Shown here: in pieces, positions 7,806 to 18,389 of the stretch | Position numbering within the stretch: position 1 is the stretch's first letter | Layout: each line of letters opens with the position of its first letter | Source: Betaproteobacteria bacterium TMED156 | GTDB lineage: Bacteria > Pseudomonadota > Gammaproteobacteria > Burkholderiales > Burkholderiaceae_A | Assembly: GCA_002171155.1 (NCBI GenBank) | Contig: NHHF01000053.1 | Coordinates: forward strand, 1 to 18,389 | Length of the DNA stretch: 18,389 nt | Reading direction: 5' to 3' | Notes under the pieces: generated by a model | Told to the model about the DNA's origin: nothing | Databases searched by the model: none | What the model saw: only the letters and a program-made list of their open reading frames with translations | Translations under genes and position numbers: made by a program

Positions 7806-9095
7806 CTACCTTATTTTTATTGAAGAAAACGCACCATACCCTGGGTAATATACCGAGCTGCCCAAATCCTCTTCAATTCTTAATAATTGATTATATTTCG
7901 AAGTTCTGTCAGTTCTAGACATCGACCCTGTTTTTATTTGTTGAGCATTAGACCCAACTGCAATATCAGCAATTGTGGTGTCTTCAGTCTCACCTGATCT
8001 GTGAGAAACAACAGATGTATAACCAAATTTTTTGGCAAGAGATATTGCCTCGAAAGTCTCAGTAAGTGTTCCAATTTGATTTATTTTTATCAAAATAGAA
8101 TTAGCTATACATTCATTAATACCCTTTTTCAAAAGTTTTGTGTTGGTAACAAACAAGTCATCACCTACAAGCTGGATTTTTGAAGCTAGTCTTTTAGTAA
8201 GAATTGACCAAGTGTCCCAATCATTTTCAGCTGCACCATCTTCAATTGAAATTATAGGATAACTTTTGCACCATTTTTCAAGTAAAGAAACAAATTCATC
8301 AGGTTGTAATATTTTCCCCTCACCTTTTAAATTGTAATTCCCATCATCATAAAACTCTGTGCTTGCGCAATCTAAGGCCAAGCTAACTTGCTTGCCGGGT
8401 TCATAACCAGATGATTCAATGGCTTCCATAATCAAATCTAGTGCTTCAGAATGACTTTTAACATCAGGAGCGAAACCACCCTCGTCTCCTACAGCAATAG
8501 ACATTCCTCTTTTAGTTAGAACTTTTTTAAGAGTATGAAAAATTTCACTTCCACACCTCAGAGATTCACTGAAAGAACTAAAACCCGCAGGAACTATCAT
8601 TAATTCTTGAATATCAAGATTATTATTCGCATGAACTCCGCCATTTATGACATTCATCATTGGAACAGGCATAGAAAGAGTACCTATTCCACCGAAGTAC
8701 TTATAAAGTGGTAATTTACATTCAATGGCTGCTGCTTTTGCAACTGCTACGGATACTGCCAAAATTGCATTTGCACCTAATCTTGATTTATTTTCTGTCC
8801 CATCAAGATTTATCAATTCATTGTCAATTGAAGTTTGGGAACGAACATCTATTCCTAAAAGCAATTCAGTGATTTCATTATTTATATTATTCACAGCAGA
8901 GATTACTCCTTTGCCAAAGAATCTACTGGAATCTGTATCCCTCAATTCAGTTGCTTCAGCTGCTCCAGTTGACGCACCACTTGGCACAGAAGCACGTCCA
9001 ACTACACCTGAATCAAGTACAACATCGCATTCAACAGTAGGGTTGCCTCTGCTATCGATTATCTCTCTTGCTAAAACATCAACTATTGAACTCAT
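7806..9095 (-). CDS. eno: Enolase (phosphopyruvate hydratase)
   Basis: Enolase converts 2-phosphoglycerate to phosphoenolpyruvate in glycolysis and the reverse in gluconeogenesis, in the cytoplasm. The 429-residue length is normal. Conserved features in order: [14 protein letters not shown] at the start, GASTG loop, [14 protein letters not shown], the catalytic GDEGGFAP with the general acid/base glutamate, the metal ligands in SIEDGAAE and VGDDLFVTN, the catalytic lysine in [11 protein letters not shown], and [18 protein letters not shown]. The ATG is preceded by GGGGA about ten bases upstream. It lies 48 bases after kdsA and 10 bases before ftsB, consistent with a pyrG-kdsA-eno-ftsB unit. 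Confidence 0.98.
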   Translation of the reverse strand: MSSIVDVLAREIIDSRGNPTVECDVVLDSGVVGRASVPSGASTGAAEATELRDTDSSRFFGKGVISAVNNINNEITELLLGIDVRSQTSIDNELINLDGTENKSRLGANAILAVSVAVAKAAAIECKLPLYKYFGGIGTLSMPVPMMNVINGGVHANNNLDIQELMIVPAGFSSFSESLRCGSEIFHTLKKVLTKRGMSIAVGDEGGFAPDVKSHSEALDLIMEAIESSGYEPGKQVSLALDCASTEFYDDGNYNLKGEGKILQPDEFVSLLEKWCKSYPIISIEDGAAENDWDTWSILTKRLASKIQLVGDDLFVTNTKLLKKGINECIANSILIKINQIGTLTETFEAISLAKKFGYTSVVSHRSGETEDTTIADIAVGSNAQQIKTGSMSRTDRTSKYNQLLRIEEDLGSSVYYPGYGAFSSIKIR

Positions 9096-9143
9096 AAAAT
9101 GTAATCCCCAATTGGTAAAATAAAGTCCTATAAAATTTAAAAA

Positions 9144-11870
<2,727 letters not shown>

Positions 11871-13544
11871 ATGATAGAAGAAGAATTAAAATATGATGTG
11901 TTGATAGTCGGTGCCGGACCATCAGGACTCTCTGCTGCAATTAAAATTAAACAGATTGCATTGAAGGAGCAAAAATCTTGTTCGGTATGTGTTATTGAAA
12001 AATCATCCTCTGTTGGTGGTCACATACTTTCGGGCGCTATATTGGATACAAAATCATTGTCTGAACTAATTCCAGATTGGAATGAGGAAAACAGCCCAAT
12101 AAATACCCCGGTTAAAACCGATGAATTTTATTTTTTTTACAGCAAGACAAAAGCTGTTAGGATTCCTTCTTTCTTTGTTCCCAACTCATTTAACAACAAG
12201 GGTTGTCATGTAGTAAGTTTATCTGATGTTGTGAAATGGCTTGGAAAAAAGGCGGAAGATTTGGGTGTCGAAGTTTTTACAGGCTTTCCTGCCTCTGAAG
12301 TGGTTTTCGATGAAAACAATGCGGTCATAGGAGTTAAAACTGGTGACTTTGGAGTTAATAGCGACGGATCTATTGGTGCAAATCATGTGCCGGGTATATC
12401 TATCAAAGCTAGATTTACTATTTTTGCTGAAGGCTCCCGAGGTCAACTTGGCAAATTATTAATTAAAAAATACAAATTAAATAAAGATTCGTCTCCACAA
12501 ACCTATGGGTTGGGAATCAAAGAATTGTGGGAGATACCCTCACAAAAATCAACTCCTGGTAAAGTTTTACATGGCTTGGGTTGGCCTCTAAACAACAAAA
12601 CATATGGAGGCTCATTCCTCTATCATCTTGAAAAAAATAGAGTTTCAATTGGGCTAATAATTGGTTTGAATTATAGCAACCCATGGTTATCTCCTTTCGA
12701 AGAATTTCAAAAACTTAAAACTCACCCCAAAATCTTTGAAATATTAAAAGGAGGAAAAAGAATCGGCTACGGAGCAAGGAGCTTAACAGCTGGAAGTTTG
12801 TACACCTTACCCAAATTAACCTTTCCTGGTGGCGCCTTAATTGGTTGTAATGCTGGTTTTTTGAACTCTGCAAGAATTAAGGGTTCTCACTCAGCAATAA
12901 AAAGCGGGCTTCTCGTCGCAGAAGCCTTTTTTGAAACAGTTAGGAATAGTAAAACCTCAACAACTGTATCTTTACAAAACTTTTCAGAAAAATTCAAAAG
13001 TTCTTGGTTGTATGATGAGTTAAACAGTACAAAAAACTTTAAAGGCTTTATGAATAAAGGGTTATTGTTAGGTGGAGCATTGACCTACTTTGAACAGAAT
13101 ATTTTGCGCAACAAGACACATCTTCTATCAAAGTCAAAACAATCAGACTTTTCCCAGTTGAAACCATTTAAGTTATTTCCAAAAAAAATATATGGAAAAC
13201 CAGATGGGAAAATTACCTTCGACAAGTTGTCATCACTTCCTTTTTCAGGAGTCAATCATGAAGAAAATCAACCTACTCACTTAGTTTTAAAAAATTCAGA
13301 CAAACCTTTCAAAGTAAATTTTCAAGTCTACGCTGCTCCTGAGACCCGATATTGTCCTGCTGGTGTTTATGAGTACATTGATGAAAGTGGTCAGCCTGCT
13401 GAAAACTATACCAAATATGCCAAGTTGCAAATTAATGCTCAAAATTGCCTACATTGCAAAGCATGCGATATAAAAGATCCTACTCAAAATATTACTTGGG
13501 TGGCACCTGAGGGAGGAGGAGGTCCAAATTACGAGGGAATGTAA
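11871..13544 (+). CDS. Electron transfer flavoprotein-ubiquinone oxidoreductase
   Basis: ETF-QO takes electrons from electron transfer flavoprotein, reduced by acyl-CoA and amino-acid dehydrogenases, and passes them to ubiquinone at the inner face of the membrane. The 557-residue protein has an FAD-binding GAGPSG motif (residues 14-19), the GGHILSGA segment, a second FAD region GALIGCNAGFLN with the following KGSHSAIKSG, and a C-terminal 4Fe-4S domain with Cys495, Cys526, Cys529 and Cys532, ending in GGGGPNYEGM as in the mitochondrial and proteobacterial enzymes. The length is normal for bacterial forms, which lack a targeting peptide. The etfA/etfB subunit genes are not in the window. It stands divergent from pyrG and 74 bases upstream of lexA, which has its own regulatory site. 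Confidence 0.96.
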   Translation: MIEEELKYDVLIVGAGPSGLSAAIKIKQIALKEQKSCSVCVIEKSSSVGGHILSGAILDTKSLSELIPDWNEENSPINTPVKTDEFYFFYSKTKAVRIPSFFVPNSFNNKGCHVVSLSDVVKWLGKKAEDLGVEVFTGFPASEVVFDENNAVIGVKTGDFGVNSDGSIGANHVPGISIKARFTIFAEGSRGQLGKLLIKKYKLNKDSSPQTYGLGIKELWEIPSQKSTPGKVLHGLGWPLNNKTYGGSFLYHLEKNRVSIGLIIGLNYSNPWLSPFEEFQKLKTHPKIFEILKGGKRIGYGARSLTAGSLYTLPKLTFPGGALIGCNAGFLNSARIKGSHSAIKSGLLVAEAFFETVRNSKTSTTVSLQNFSEKFKSSWLYDELNSTKNFKGFMNKGLLLGGALTYFEQNILRNKTHLLSKSKQSDFSQLKPFKLFPKKIYGKPDGKITFDKLSSLPFSGVNHEENQPTHLVLKNSDKPFKVNFQVYAAPETRYCPAGVYEYIDESGQPAENYTKYAKLQINAQNCLHCKACDIKDPTQNITWVAPEGGGGPNYEGM

Positions 13545-13584
13545 TTTTTTAGAACTTGAACTTGAAATTAGTTAAAAATAAATG

Positions 13585-13604
13585 TACTGTATAAATATTC
13601 AGTA
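13585..13604 (+). promoter_or_regulatory. LexA-binding site (SOS box) upstream of lexA
   Basis: TACTGTATAAATATTCAGTA matches the E. coli-type SOS consensus (TACTG-N10-CAGTA) at both five-base arms, and differs from the ideal alternating centre at only two of 20 positions. It ends 14 bases before the lexA ATG. A TATAAA sequence inside the box could act as the -10 element, so LexA binding would block its own promoter. This is the expected autoregulatory arrangement. Confidence 0.9.
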
Positions 13605-13618
13605 AAATTGGAAATTAC

Positions 13619-14260
13619 ATGAGAGCTTTGACAGATCGCCAAAAAGAAATCTTGAAAATGGTTTCACGCTACGTCAAAAAAATGGGGTTTCCCCCAACAA
13701 GAATCGAAATATGTGAGGCCTTAGGTTTCAAATCCCCTAACGCTGCTGAAGAACACCTTAAAGCACTCGAAAAAAAAGGTGCTATTTCGATGATTCCTGG
13801 CGCATCTAGAAGTATAAAATTAATTCACAAGTTTGAGTCAACTAGTACTGAAAACATAGTAGTGCCTGTTATAGGTAGAGTTTCTGCTGGTTCACCAATT
13901 TTAGCTGAAGAACATGTTGAAACCCACTTTAGTTTGGATCCAAATCTTTTTCATTTAAAACCCGAATACTTGCTAAGAGTAAAGGGTATGAGCATGAAAA
14001 ATGCAGGTATTTTGGATGATGATTTTTTGGCTGTTAAAAAAAACTATGGAAACTACTCGAGCAAAAAAGCCAATCAAATTATAGTTGCCAGAATTGAGGA
14101 AGAAGTTACAGTAAAGAGGTTTGAAAAGAAGGGATCAAAGGTTTTTTTACACCCAGAGAATTCTGACTACGAAACCATAGAAATTGATTTGAAAAAACAA
14201 TCATTTGCAATAGAAGGCTACGCAGTTGGAATTATAAGGAACCCAAAATCTGGACTTTAG
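13619..14260 (+). CDS. lexA: SOS-response repressor/protease LexA
   Basis: LexA represses DNA-damage genes and cleaves itself when stimulated by RecA filaments. The 213-residue protein begins with the classic LTDRQKEIL segment. A winged helix-turn-helix covers about residues 1-65 (PPTRIEICEALGFKSPNAAEEHL). The self-cleavage bond is Ala90-Gly91 in RVSAGSP, the serine nucleophile Ser125 in VKGMSM, and the catalytic lysine Lys166 in EEVTVKRF. All are present, so the protein should be functional. A strong SOS box lies 14 bases upstream, indicating autorepression. It reads in the same direction as the ETF-QO gene but is likely its own unit; downstream it converges on purF across a 32-bp spacer. 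No damage-response partner such as sulA or imuAB is beside it. Confidence 0.97.
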   Translation: MRALTDRQKEILKMVSRYVKKMGFPPTRIEICEALGFKSPNAAEEHLKALEKKGAISMIPGASRSIKLIHKFESTSTENIVVPVIGRVSAGSPILAEEHVETHFSLDPNLFHLKPEYLLRVKGMSMKNAGILDDDFLAVKKNYGNYSSKKANQIIVARIEEEVTVKRFEKKGSKVFLHPENSDYETIEIDLKKQSFAIEGYAVGIIRNPKSGL

Positions 14261-14282
14261 ATTTCATAATTCAAGTTTTTTT
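14229..14282 (+). terminator. Weak candidate terminator at the lexA 3' end
   Basis: GAATTAT at 14229-14235 can pair with ATAATTC at 14266-14272, and a run of seven T follows at 14276-14282. The stem is only seven pairs, AT-rich, and has a loop of 30 bases, so it is a poor intrinsic terminator. I list it because the convergent lexA/purF spacer needs some transcription stop and this is the only T-run with an adjacent repeat. Confidence 0.2.
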
Positions 14283-14292
14283 ACGATAGGTT

Positions 14293-15729
14293 TCATTTAA
14301 TTTTGGAATCAATCAAGAGATTTTTTGTAATGTATTTTCCATCAAAACACGAAGCTTCAAGTCCGTCTAATTTACGGTTAAAGTCTAAAATAGTTGATCT
14401 CATTGTATTGAGCTCTTGAAAAAACAAATGATCTGCCCCAATGGCTCTGCAAATTTCCTCCTCACTTCGCCCATGCGCTATTAATTCGCGTTTAGTTGGC
14501 ATGTCAATACCATAAACATTTGGAAAGCGAACCGGAGGAGAAGCAGAAGCAAAACTCACCTTAGATGCTCCAGCATCTCTAGCCATTTGAATTATTTCTC
14601 TACTTGTTGTACCTCTAACTATTGAGTCATCAACAATCAAAACATTTTTATTATAAAATTCCGAACCTATTGCATTTAATTTTTGACGGACTGATCTTCT
14701 TCTTGTCTCTTGCCCAGGCATGATGAAAGTTCTACCAATATAACGATTTTTAATGAAACCCTCTCTATATGGAATTCCTAAACTAAGAGCTAGTTCTAAT
14801 GCAGCAGGACGACTGGAATCTGGTACTGGTATTACAACATCAATATTTCCCTTAGAGCAAAAATCTTTTACTTTTTCGGAAAGAGCCTGTCCCATTTTTA
14901 ACCTTGCATCATAAACTGACACACCATCAATAAGTGAATCTGGCCTTGCAAAATAAACAAACTCGAATACACATGGATTAATTGATGTTTGGTTTGCACA
15001 TATTTTAGTTTTGATTTGTCCATTTTTTGTAATAACAACACACTCTCCTGGTTTTACATCCCTTACGAGATCAAAACCCAAACCTTGCAGTGCAACTGAC
15101 TCTGAAGCTATTGCCCATTCCTCTCGATTTTTTGATTTTTTTTTCCCAATGACCAAAGGTCTGATGCCAAATGGATCCCTGAATCCTACGACACCAAAGC
15201 CAGAAATCATTGCAACACATGCGTAAGCTCCCTCGACCCTTTTGTAAAGGGATTCAGTAGCACAAAACACTGAATTTGAGTCAATTTTTGTCCCAGAGAT
15301 TTCTTTTTGCAATTCATTGGCAAAAACATTTAAAAGTACTTCGGAATCAGAATCAGTATTTATGTGTCTACGGTCAATTTGATACATTTCATCTTGCAGA
15401 AAATGGGCATTGGTGAGGTTACCGTTATGCCCTAAGACAATGCCAAATGGGGCATTTACATAGAATGGCTGGACTTCCTCAGGGTTACCAGCGTTTCCTG
15501 CAGTAGGATATCTGCAATGACCAATGCCCATCTCTCCAGTCAAATTCCTCATATCCCTAGTTCTAAAAACATCTCTGACCAAGCCTACACCTCTACACAT
15601 ACTGATTTTTTTTTCACTCGCAGTTACTATTCCTGTTGCATCTTGTCCTCGATGTTGCATTAATAGTAATGCATCATAAATTTTTTGATTTACTGAGTCA
15701 GATCCTACTATTCCGAAAACTGCACACAT
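14293..15729 (-). CDS. purF: Amidophosphoribosyltransferase
   Basis: PurF makes 5-phosphoribosylamine from PRPP and glutamine, the first step of purine synthesis. The N-terminal glutamine amidotransferase domain starts Met-Cys; the cysteine at residue 2 becomes the N-terminal nucleophile after Met removal. MQHRGQDATGIVT and GHCRYPTAGN follow. The phosphoribosyltransferase domain carries the PRPP motif VLIVDDSIVRGTTSREI and the flexible-loop region RTFIMPGQETRRRSVRQK. The 478 residues are slightly shorter than the usual 500 or so, with a short C-terminus. No CxxC-type iron-sulfur cluster pattern or propeptide is evident, so it looks like the E. coli-type enzyme. The ATG lies inside the end of cvpA (22-base overlap), as part of the cvpA-purF pair known from E. 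coli. It converges with lexA. Confidence 0.97.
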   Translation of the reverse strand: MCAVFGIVGSDSVNQKIYDALLLMQHRGQDATGIVTASEKKISMCRGVGLVRDVFRTRDMRNLTGEMGIGHCRYPTAGNAGNPEEVQPFYVNAPFGIVLGHNGNLTNAHFLQDEMYQIDRRHINTDSDSEVLLNVFANELQKEISGTKIDSNSVFCATESLYKRVEGAYACVAMISGFGVVGFRDPFGIRPLVIGKKKSKNREEWAIASESVALQGLGFDLVRDVKPGECVVITKNGQIKTKICANQTSINPCVFEFVYFARPDSLIDGVSVYDARLKMGQALSEKVKDFCSKGNIDVVIPVPDSSRPAALELALSLGIPYREGFIKNRYIGRTFIMPGQETRRRSVRQKLNAIGSEFYNKNVLIVDDSIVRGTTSREIIQMARDAGASKVSFASASPPVRFPNVYGIDMPTKRELIAHGRSEEEICRAIGADHLFFQELNTMRSTILDFNRKLDGLEASCFDGKYITKNLLIDSKIK

Positions 15730-16262
15730 AAATTTAAGGTTTCTTTGAAAGTTTGTGGAGTAATTATAATTTTAGCTTTAAAAAATTCAGGTAAATAAGG
15801 AGAAACACATCCAATAGATAATTCTAGGATTGGCCTTGAAACGGCTGACATCCAAGCTTTTTCTCTGGGTAACGCAGTCATTGAGCCAAGCAAGGCCAAA
15901 ACAAAAATAATAAGTCCACCCCTTACAGCTCCAAATAATGCTCCAAAAAATTTATCAAGTTGACTACCTCCCAAATAATCAATGGTTTCTTTAAGAGACA
16001 ATACAACCAACTTACTAATTAACAATACTGTAAACAATATCATTAGAAAACTAACTATAAATCTCATCTCAATAGACCAATCAATTGGTAAAGCCTCTGC
16101 GACAGTTTCGTACAAAATAAATCCAGCATAAATTGCAACCAACCAGATTATCAAAGATGATACTTCTTGGATTAACCCACGTAAAAGTGATAATAATGTT
16201 GATGACACAAACACTATAATTACAACAATATCAATCCATGAATATTGAAATGTTGTTTCCAA
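15708..16262 (-). CDS. cvpA: CvpA family inner-membrane protein
   Basis: CvpA is a multi-pass inner-membrane protein named for colicin V production in E. coli; its real role is unsettled, with links to envelope and bile-salt stress. The 184-residue protein shows about four membrane segments (roughly residues 10-30, 33-55, 65-88 and 105-128) and the family motif LLRGLIQEVSSLIIW near the N-terminus. The apparent start is TTG at 16262, two bases after the stop of the SPOR gene; no in-frame ATG lies before the conserved SWIDI segment, so this unusual start is well supported. AGG lies about 12 bases upstream. The 3' end overlaps purF by 22 bases. Position between a SPOR protein and purF is typical of proteobacteria. 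Confidence 0.9.
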   Translation of the reverse strand: METTFQYSWIDIVVIIVFVSSTLLSLLRGLIQEVSSLIIWLVAIYAGFILYETVAEALPIDWSIEMRFIVSFLMILFTVLLISKLVVLSLKETIDYLGGSQLDKFFGALFGAVRGGLIIFVLALLGSMTALPREKAWMSAVSRPILELSIGCVSPYLPEFFKAKIIITPQTFKETLNLCVQFSE

Positions 16263-16264
16263 GA

Positions 16265-16798
16265 TTACAACCTATCAATGTCAGCATCAAGTCCTCTACT
16301 TAATGCTTGACGGAAAAATTTCTCAGCTAGTTCTTGAGTGTATGGACCAACTTTTACATGAAAAACAAAAATGTCACCAATCTTACTTGGAACTAGAATA
16401 ACTGGTTTCCCCTCAAGTATCAGACGAGTTTTTAAATCTTGAGCCTTCTCTTTATCTTTAAAAATACCTACTCTGACCATCCAAACCGGAGAATTAGAAA
16501 TCTCAATAATTCTTTTATCACGAAGAGATAAATTTAGTTTTGAATTGGTTTGATTAGTCCCATTTTCTATTTTTTGAGCCACATCAGTTTCGTAGGAGTT
16601 CTTTACAGTTAAGTCTTCAACGAAAGACCTGGGTTTATCCCTTAACAATACGATAGATAAGAAAAATACAAAGAAAGAAAAAAAAATAGATCCAATAAGT
16701 CTTTGTCTAGCCCTAATTTTATGGTCAGCCAATGGATCAGGCAAAGTTTTATTTGATTTTGTCGAACTATGATCATTGCTACTATAGTTAATTGACAT
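16265..16798 (-). CDS. SPOR-domain (DedD-like) cell-envelope protein
   Basis: This 177-residue protein has a cytoplasmic N-terminus with the DPLADHKIRARQRLIGSI motif, one membrane segment (about residues 33-51), a short periplasmic linker, and a C-terminal SPOR domain (about 103-175; WMVRVGIFKDKEKAQDLKTRL and VKVGPY are visible). SPOR domains bind glycan strands stripped of stem peptides at the division septum, so a septal role like that of E. coli DedD is likely. The linker is short, with few proline or alanine repeats. The position between folC and cvpA matches the dedD locus (folC-dedD-cvpA-purF). I leave the symbol empty because sequence similarity to E. coli DedD outside the architecture cannot be judged here. 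Confidence 0.88.
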   Translation of the reverse strand: MSINYSSNDHSSTKSNKTLPDPLADHKIRARQRLIGSIFFSFFVFFLSIVLLRDKPRSFVEDLTVKNSYETDVAQKIENGTNQTNSKLNLSLRDKRIIEISNSPVWMVRVGIFKDKEKAQDLKTRLILEGKPVILVPSKIGDIFVFHVKVGPYTQELAEKFFRQALSRGLDADIDRL

Positions 16799-16831
16799 AA
16801 CCTACTTTCAAAAATGATGTTTTATGGAACT

Positions 16832-16860
16832 AAAAAGATTTATTCTCAATAAATTTTTTA
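16832..16860 (-). terminator. AT-only hairpin with T-run between folC and the SPOR gene
   Basis: Read on the minus strand just after the folC stop, ATTTATT-GAG-AATAAAT forms a perfect seven-pair stem with a three-base loop (16838-16854), followed by C and five T. All pairs are A-T, so it is weak; it could be a leaky terminator or processing site inside the operon. The plus strand also has a T-run beside it (16855-16859), but no plus-strand gene ends here. Confidence 0.3.
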
Positions 16861-18201
16861 TTCTACATATTTGGTTGTTGTATGTTTACCCAAAATGTGT
16901 GCTTCACTCCAAACTGAGGATACAGTTATAAAAGACCCAAACACAACAATCCTATCATTAGAAGTTGCACATTTAGATGCAGCTTTAAAAGCATCAGTTG
17001 GGTTTTCAAAGCATTTCGCATCAAATTTTGATTTTAAAGACTGTAACGCGGTTAATAAAGACATAGCAGATCTATTTCGAGTTGAGGCTAAATCGTGATC
17101 GAGGGTACTTAAAAACCAATGGTCTATCTTTTTTTCAAGTTTACTAAAAATTTCTTTTGCATCCTTATCAGCTAGAATTCCAACAACTGCGATAGTCTTT
17201 GGGAAAAAACCAATTTTGTCTAAATTGTGTGAGAGCATTTCAGCAGCTTGAGGATTATGGGCAACATCCAAAATCACAGTAGGTTTGCCAGGAATAACCT
17301 GAAATCTAGCGGGAAGTTCGACCGAGGCAAGGCCTTTTCTAACAGCCCCCTGACACACGGGAAAATTTGATGATAGACATTCAAGAGATGCTAAAACAGC
17401 TGAGGCATTCACCAATTGGTGATTGCCTCTGAGAGATGGAAGTGCAAGACCTAGTCTTTTTTTCTTCTCACTATACCAGTTCCACTGAGAGTCATTTAAC
17501 TTATAATCAAAATCAAAACCATACCTTATAATTTTGGCACTAATGCTATTTGCAAATTCAATTACTTTTTTAGGTGGGTCTATATCTCCGATAACAAAAG
17601 GTTTTTGAGATCTTGCAACATGGGCTTTTTCCCAACCAATTTGTTCTCTACTTGAGCCTAAATATTTTTGATGATCTAGGGAAATCGAAGTAATAATTGA
17701 ACAATCATTAGCAAGCAAATTAACCGCATCAAGGCGTCCTCCTAAACCGACTTCAAAAATAGCAATATCTGGTTTCCTAGTGTGTACCATGAGAATAGCT
17801 GCAATTGTAGAAGCTTCAAAAAAAGTTAATTTTTCGATTGGATTAATCAGTCTAGCATTTTCAACTTTTTTAAACGTTTCTATCCAATCGGAAGCTTCCA
17901 AAAAAACCCCGTTAAACCTAAGACGTTCTTCAAATTTTAAAATATGTGGCGAAGTGTAAAGGCTTGTTGAGTAACCCGCCTCAATAAATATTTTTTCCAA
18001 CATTGCACATACTGATCCTTTTCCATTGGTTCCTGCAACCACTATAATTTCCGACTCCAGTCTGACTTCTTTATCCTGAAACGGAAGATCAAGTCTTTCG
18101 GCTACTTTTTTTACTCGGTGAAGTCCTAGGGAAATTTCGTGCGGATGAACTTTTAATAAATGAGCTAAACATCTACCCAATTCTGTTTTGACGTCAAACA
18201 T
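16858..18201 (-). CDS. folC: Bifunctional folylpolyglutamate synthase / dihydrofolate synthase
   Basis: FolC joins glutamate to dihydropteroate to form dihydrofolate and then adds further glutamates to reduced folates. It belongs to the Mur ligase-like family. The 447-residue protein has an N-terminal segment HPHEISLGLHRVKKVAERL, the P-loop GTNGKGS (57-63), the SPHILKFEERLRFNG folate-loop region, EVGLGGRLDAVN, SISLDHQKYLG, and in the C-terminal domain ILDVAHNPQAAE. All are the expected family marks at normal length. The ATG lies two bases after the accD stop, so the two genes are surely co-transcribed; accD-folC is a long-conserved pair. A 59-bp spacer, with a small AT hairpin, separates it from the SPOR gene. 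Confidence 0.97.
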   Translation of the reverse strand: MFDVKTELGRCLAHLLKVHPHEISLGLHRVKKVAERLDLPFQDKEVRLESEIIVVAGTNGKGSVCAMLEKIFIEAGYSTSLYTSPHILKFEERLRFNGVFLEASDWIETFKKVENARLINPIEKLTFFEASTIAAILMVHTRKPDIAIFEVGLGGRLDAVNLLANDCSIITSISLDHQKYLGSSREQIGWEKAHVARSQKPFVIGDIDPPKKVIEFANSISAKIIRYGFDFDYKLNDSQWNWYSEKKKRLGLALPSLRGNHQLVNASAVLASLECLSSNFPVCQGAVRKGLASVELPARFQVIPGKPTVILDVAHNPQAAEMLSHNLDKIGFFPKTIAVVGILADKDAKEIFSKLEKKIDHWFLSTLDHDLASTRNRSAMSLLTALQSLKSKFDAKCFENPTDAFKAASKCATSNDRIVVFGSFITVSSVWSEAHILGKHTTTKYVE

Positions 18202-18203
18202 AG

Positions 18204-18389
18204 TTATACTTTGTTAGTATTTTTTGGAGAATTAGACAGCAAAGAGAGAAGAGAAAAAATTTCATCTCTCATTCTTCTTCTATCAATGATCAAATCCAAA
18301 GCTCCTTTCTCTAATAAAAATTCCGCTCTTTGAAAACCGGGAGGCAATGTTTCTCTTACAGTTTGTTCAATAACCCTAGGTCCAGCAAA
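18204..18389 (-). CDS. accD: Acetyl-CoA carboxylase carboxyltransferase subunit beta, C-terminal fragment
   Basis: The frame is open to the window edge, so only the last 61 residues are present. The fragment begins [13 protein letters not shown], followed by [18 protein letters not shown] and [11 protein letters not shown], the distinctive C-terminal region of AccD. With AccA, this subunit transfers the carboxyl group from biotin to acetyl-CoA to form malonyl-CoA, the first step of fatty-acid synthesis. The protein ends with a short polar tail after LLSLL. The stop TAA is two bases upstream of the folC ATG. The zinc-ribbon N-terminus expected of this family lies outside the window. Confidence 0.95.
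   Translation of the reverse strand, partial: FAGPRVIEQTVRETLPPGFQRAEFLLEKGALDLIIDRRRMRDEIFSLLSLLSNSPKNTNKV

Noticed and set aside
8725..9123. 132-codon open frame on the + strand, antisense to eno
   Set aside because: It is fully explained by the conserved enolase N-terminal coding sequence in the opposite strand; its alanine/threonine-rich composition mirrors the eno codons.
14261..14292. Strong intrinsic terminator in the convergent lexA/purF spacer
   Set aside because: There is a T-run but no G+C-rich stem beside it; only a seven-pair, long-loop pairing is available, so it is kept only as a weak candidate.
15601..15729. Possible PurF frameshift because the start reads MCAVFGIVG instead of MCGIVG
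   Set aside because: The catalytic cysteine is at residue 2 and the frame continues into the conserved QHRGQDATGIVT; the difference is a normal family variation.

Overview
The window is about 18.4 kb of compact, AT-rich bacterial chromosome (roughly two-thirds A+T by eye) carrying ordinary core genes. Several features point to a betaproteobacterium, most likely Burkholderiales-like with a small, streamlined genome: an aminoglycoside-phosphotransferase-type ThrB followed by a BPSS1780-type membrane protein; the order PHP protein-trpS-dapA-bamC-MBL hydrolase; an FtsB with the QYPLWFG motif; and the order accD-folC-SPOR protein-cvpA-purF. The lineage call is inference from gene order and protein style, not from a marker phylogeny. 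No gap between genes exceeds about 160 bp, and many neighbours overlap or abut.

Layout. At 1-1578 (+ strand) lie the 3' part of thrB, cut by the window edge, and the BPSS1780-type membrane protein. At 1575-6485 (- strand) is a run read as RNase AM/TrpH-like PHP phosphatase, trpS, dapA, bamC and an MBL-fold hydrolase. Divergent from it is hslO (Hsp33), 6621-7496 (+). At 7493-11709 (- strand) comes pyrG, kdsA, eno, ftsB. Divergent from pyrG is the ETF-ubiquinone oxidoreductase gene (11871-13544, +), followed by lexA (13619-14260, +) with a near-consensus SOS box in its promoter region. At 14293-18389 (- strand) comes accD (3' end only), folC, a SPOR-domain (DedD-like) protein, cvpA and purF.

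The genes together cover amino-acid synthesis (ThrB, DapA), tRNA charging (TrpS), outer-membrane assembly and LPS (BamC, KdsA), cell division (FtsB, SPOR protein), glycolysis (Eno), nucleotide synthesis (PyrG, PurF, and FolC through folates), fatty-acid synthesis (AccD), electron transfer from flavoprotein dehydrogenases to quinone (ETF-QO), redox stress (Hsp33) and DNA-damage control (LexA).

I found no mobile element, CRISPR array, tRNA, rRNA or defence system, and no candidate for an undescribed system. The points worth a second look are an Illumina-adapter-like 11-mer at the first base, the LexA box, a long PyrG C-terminal tail that runs into kdsA, tightly overlapping (including convergent) gene ends, and two small palindromic elements in spacers.
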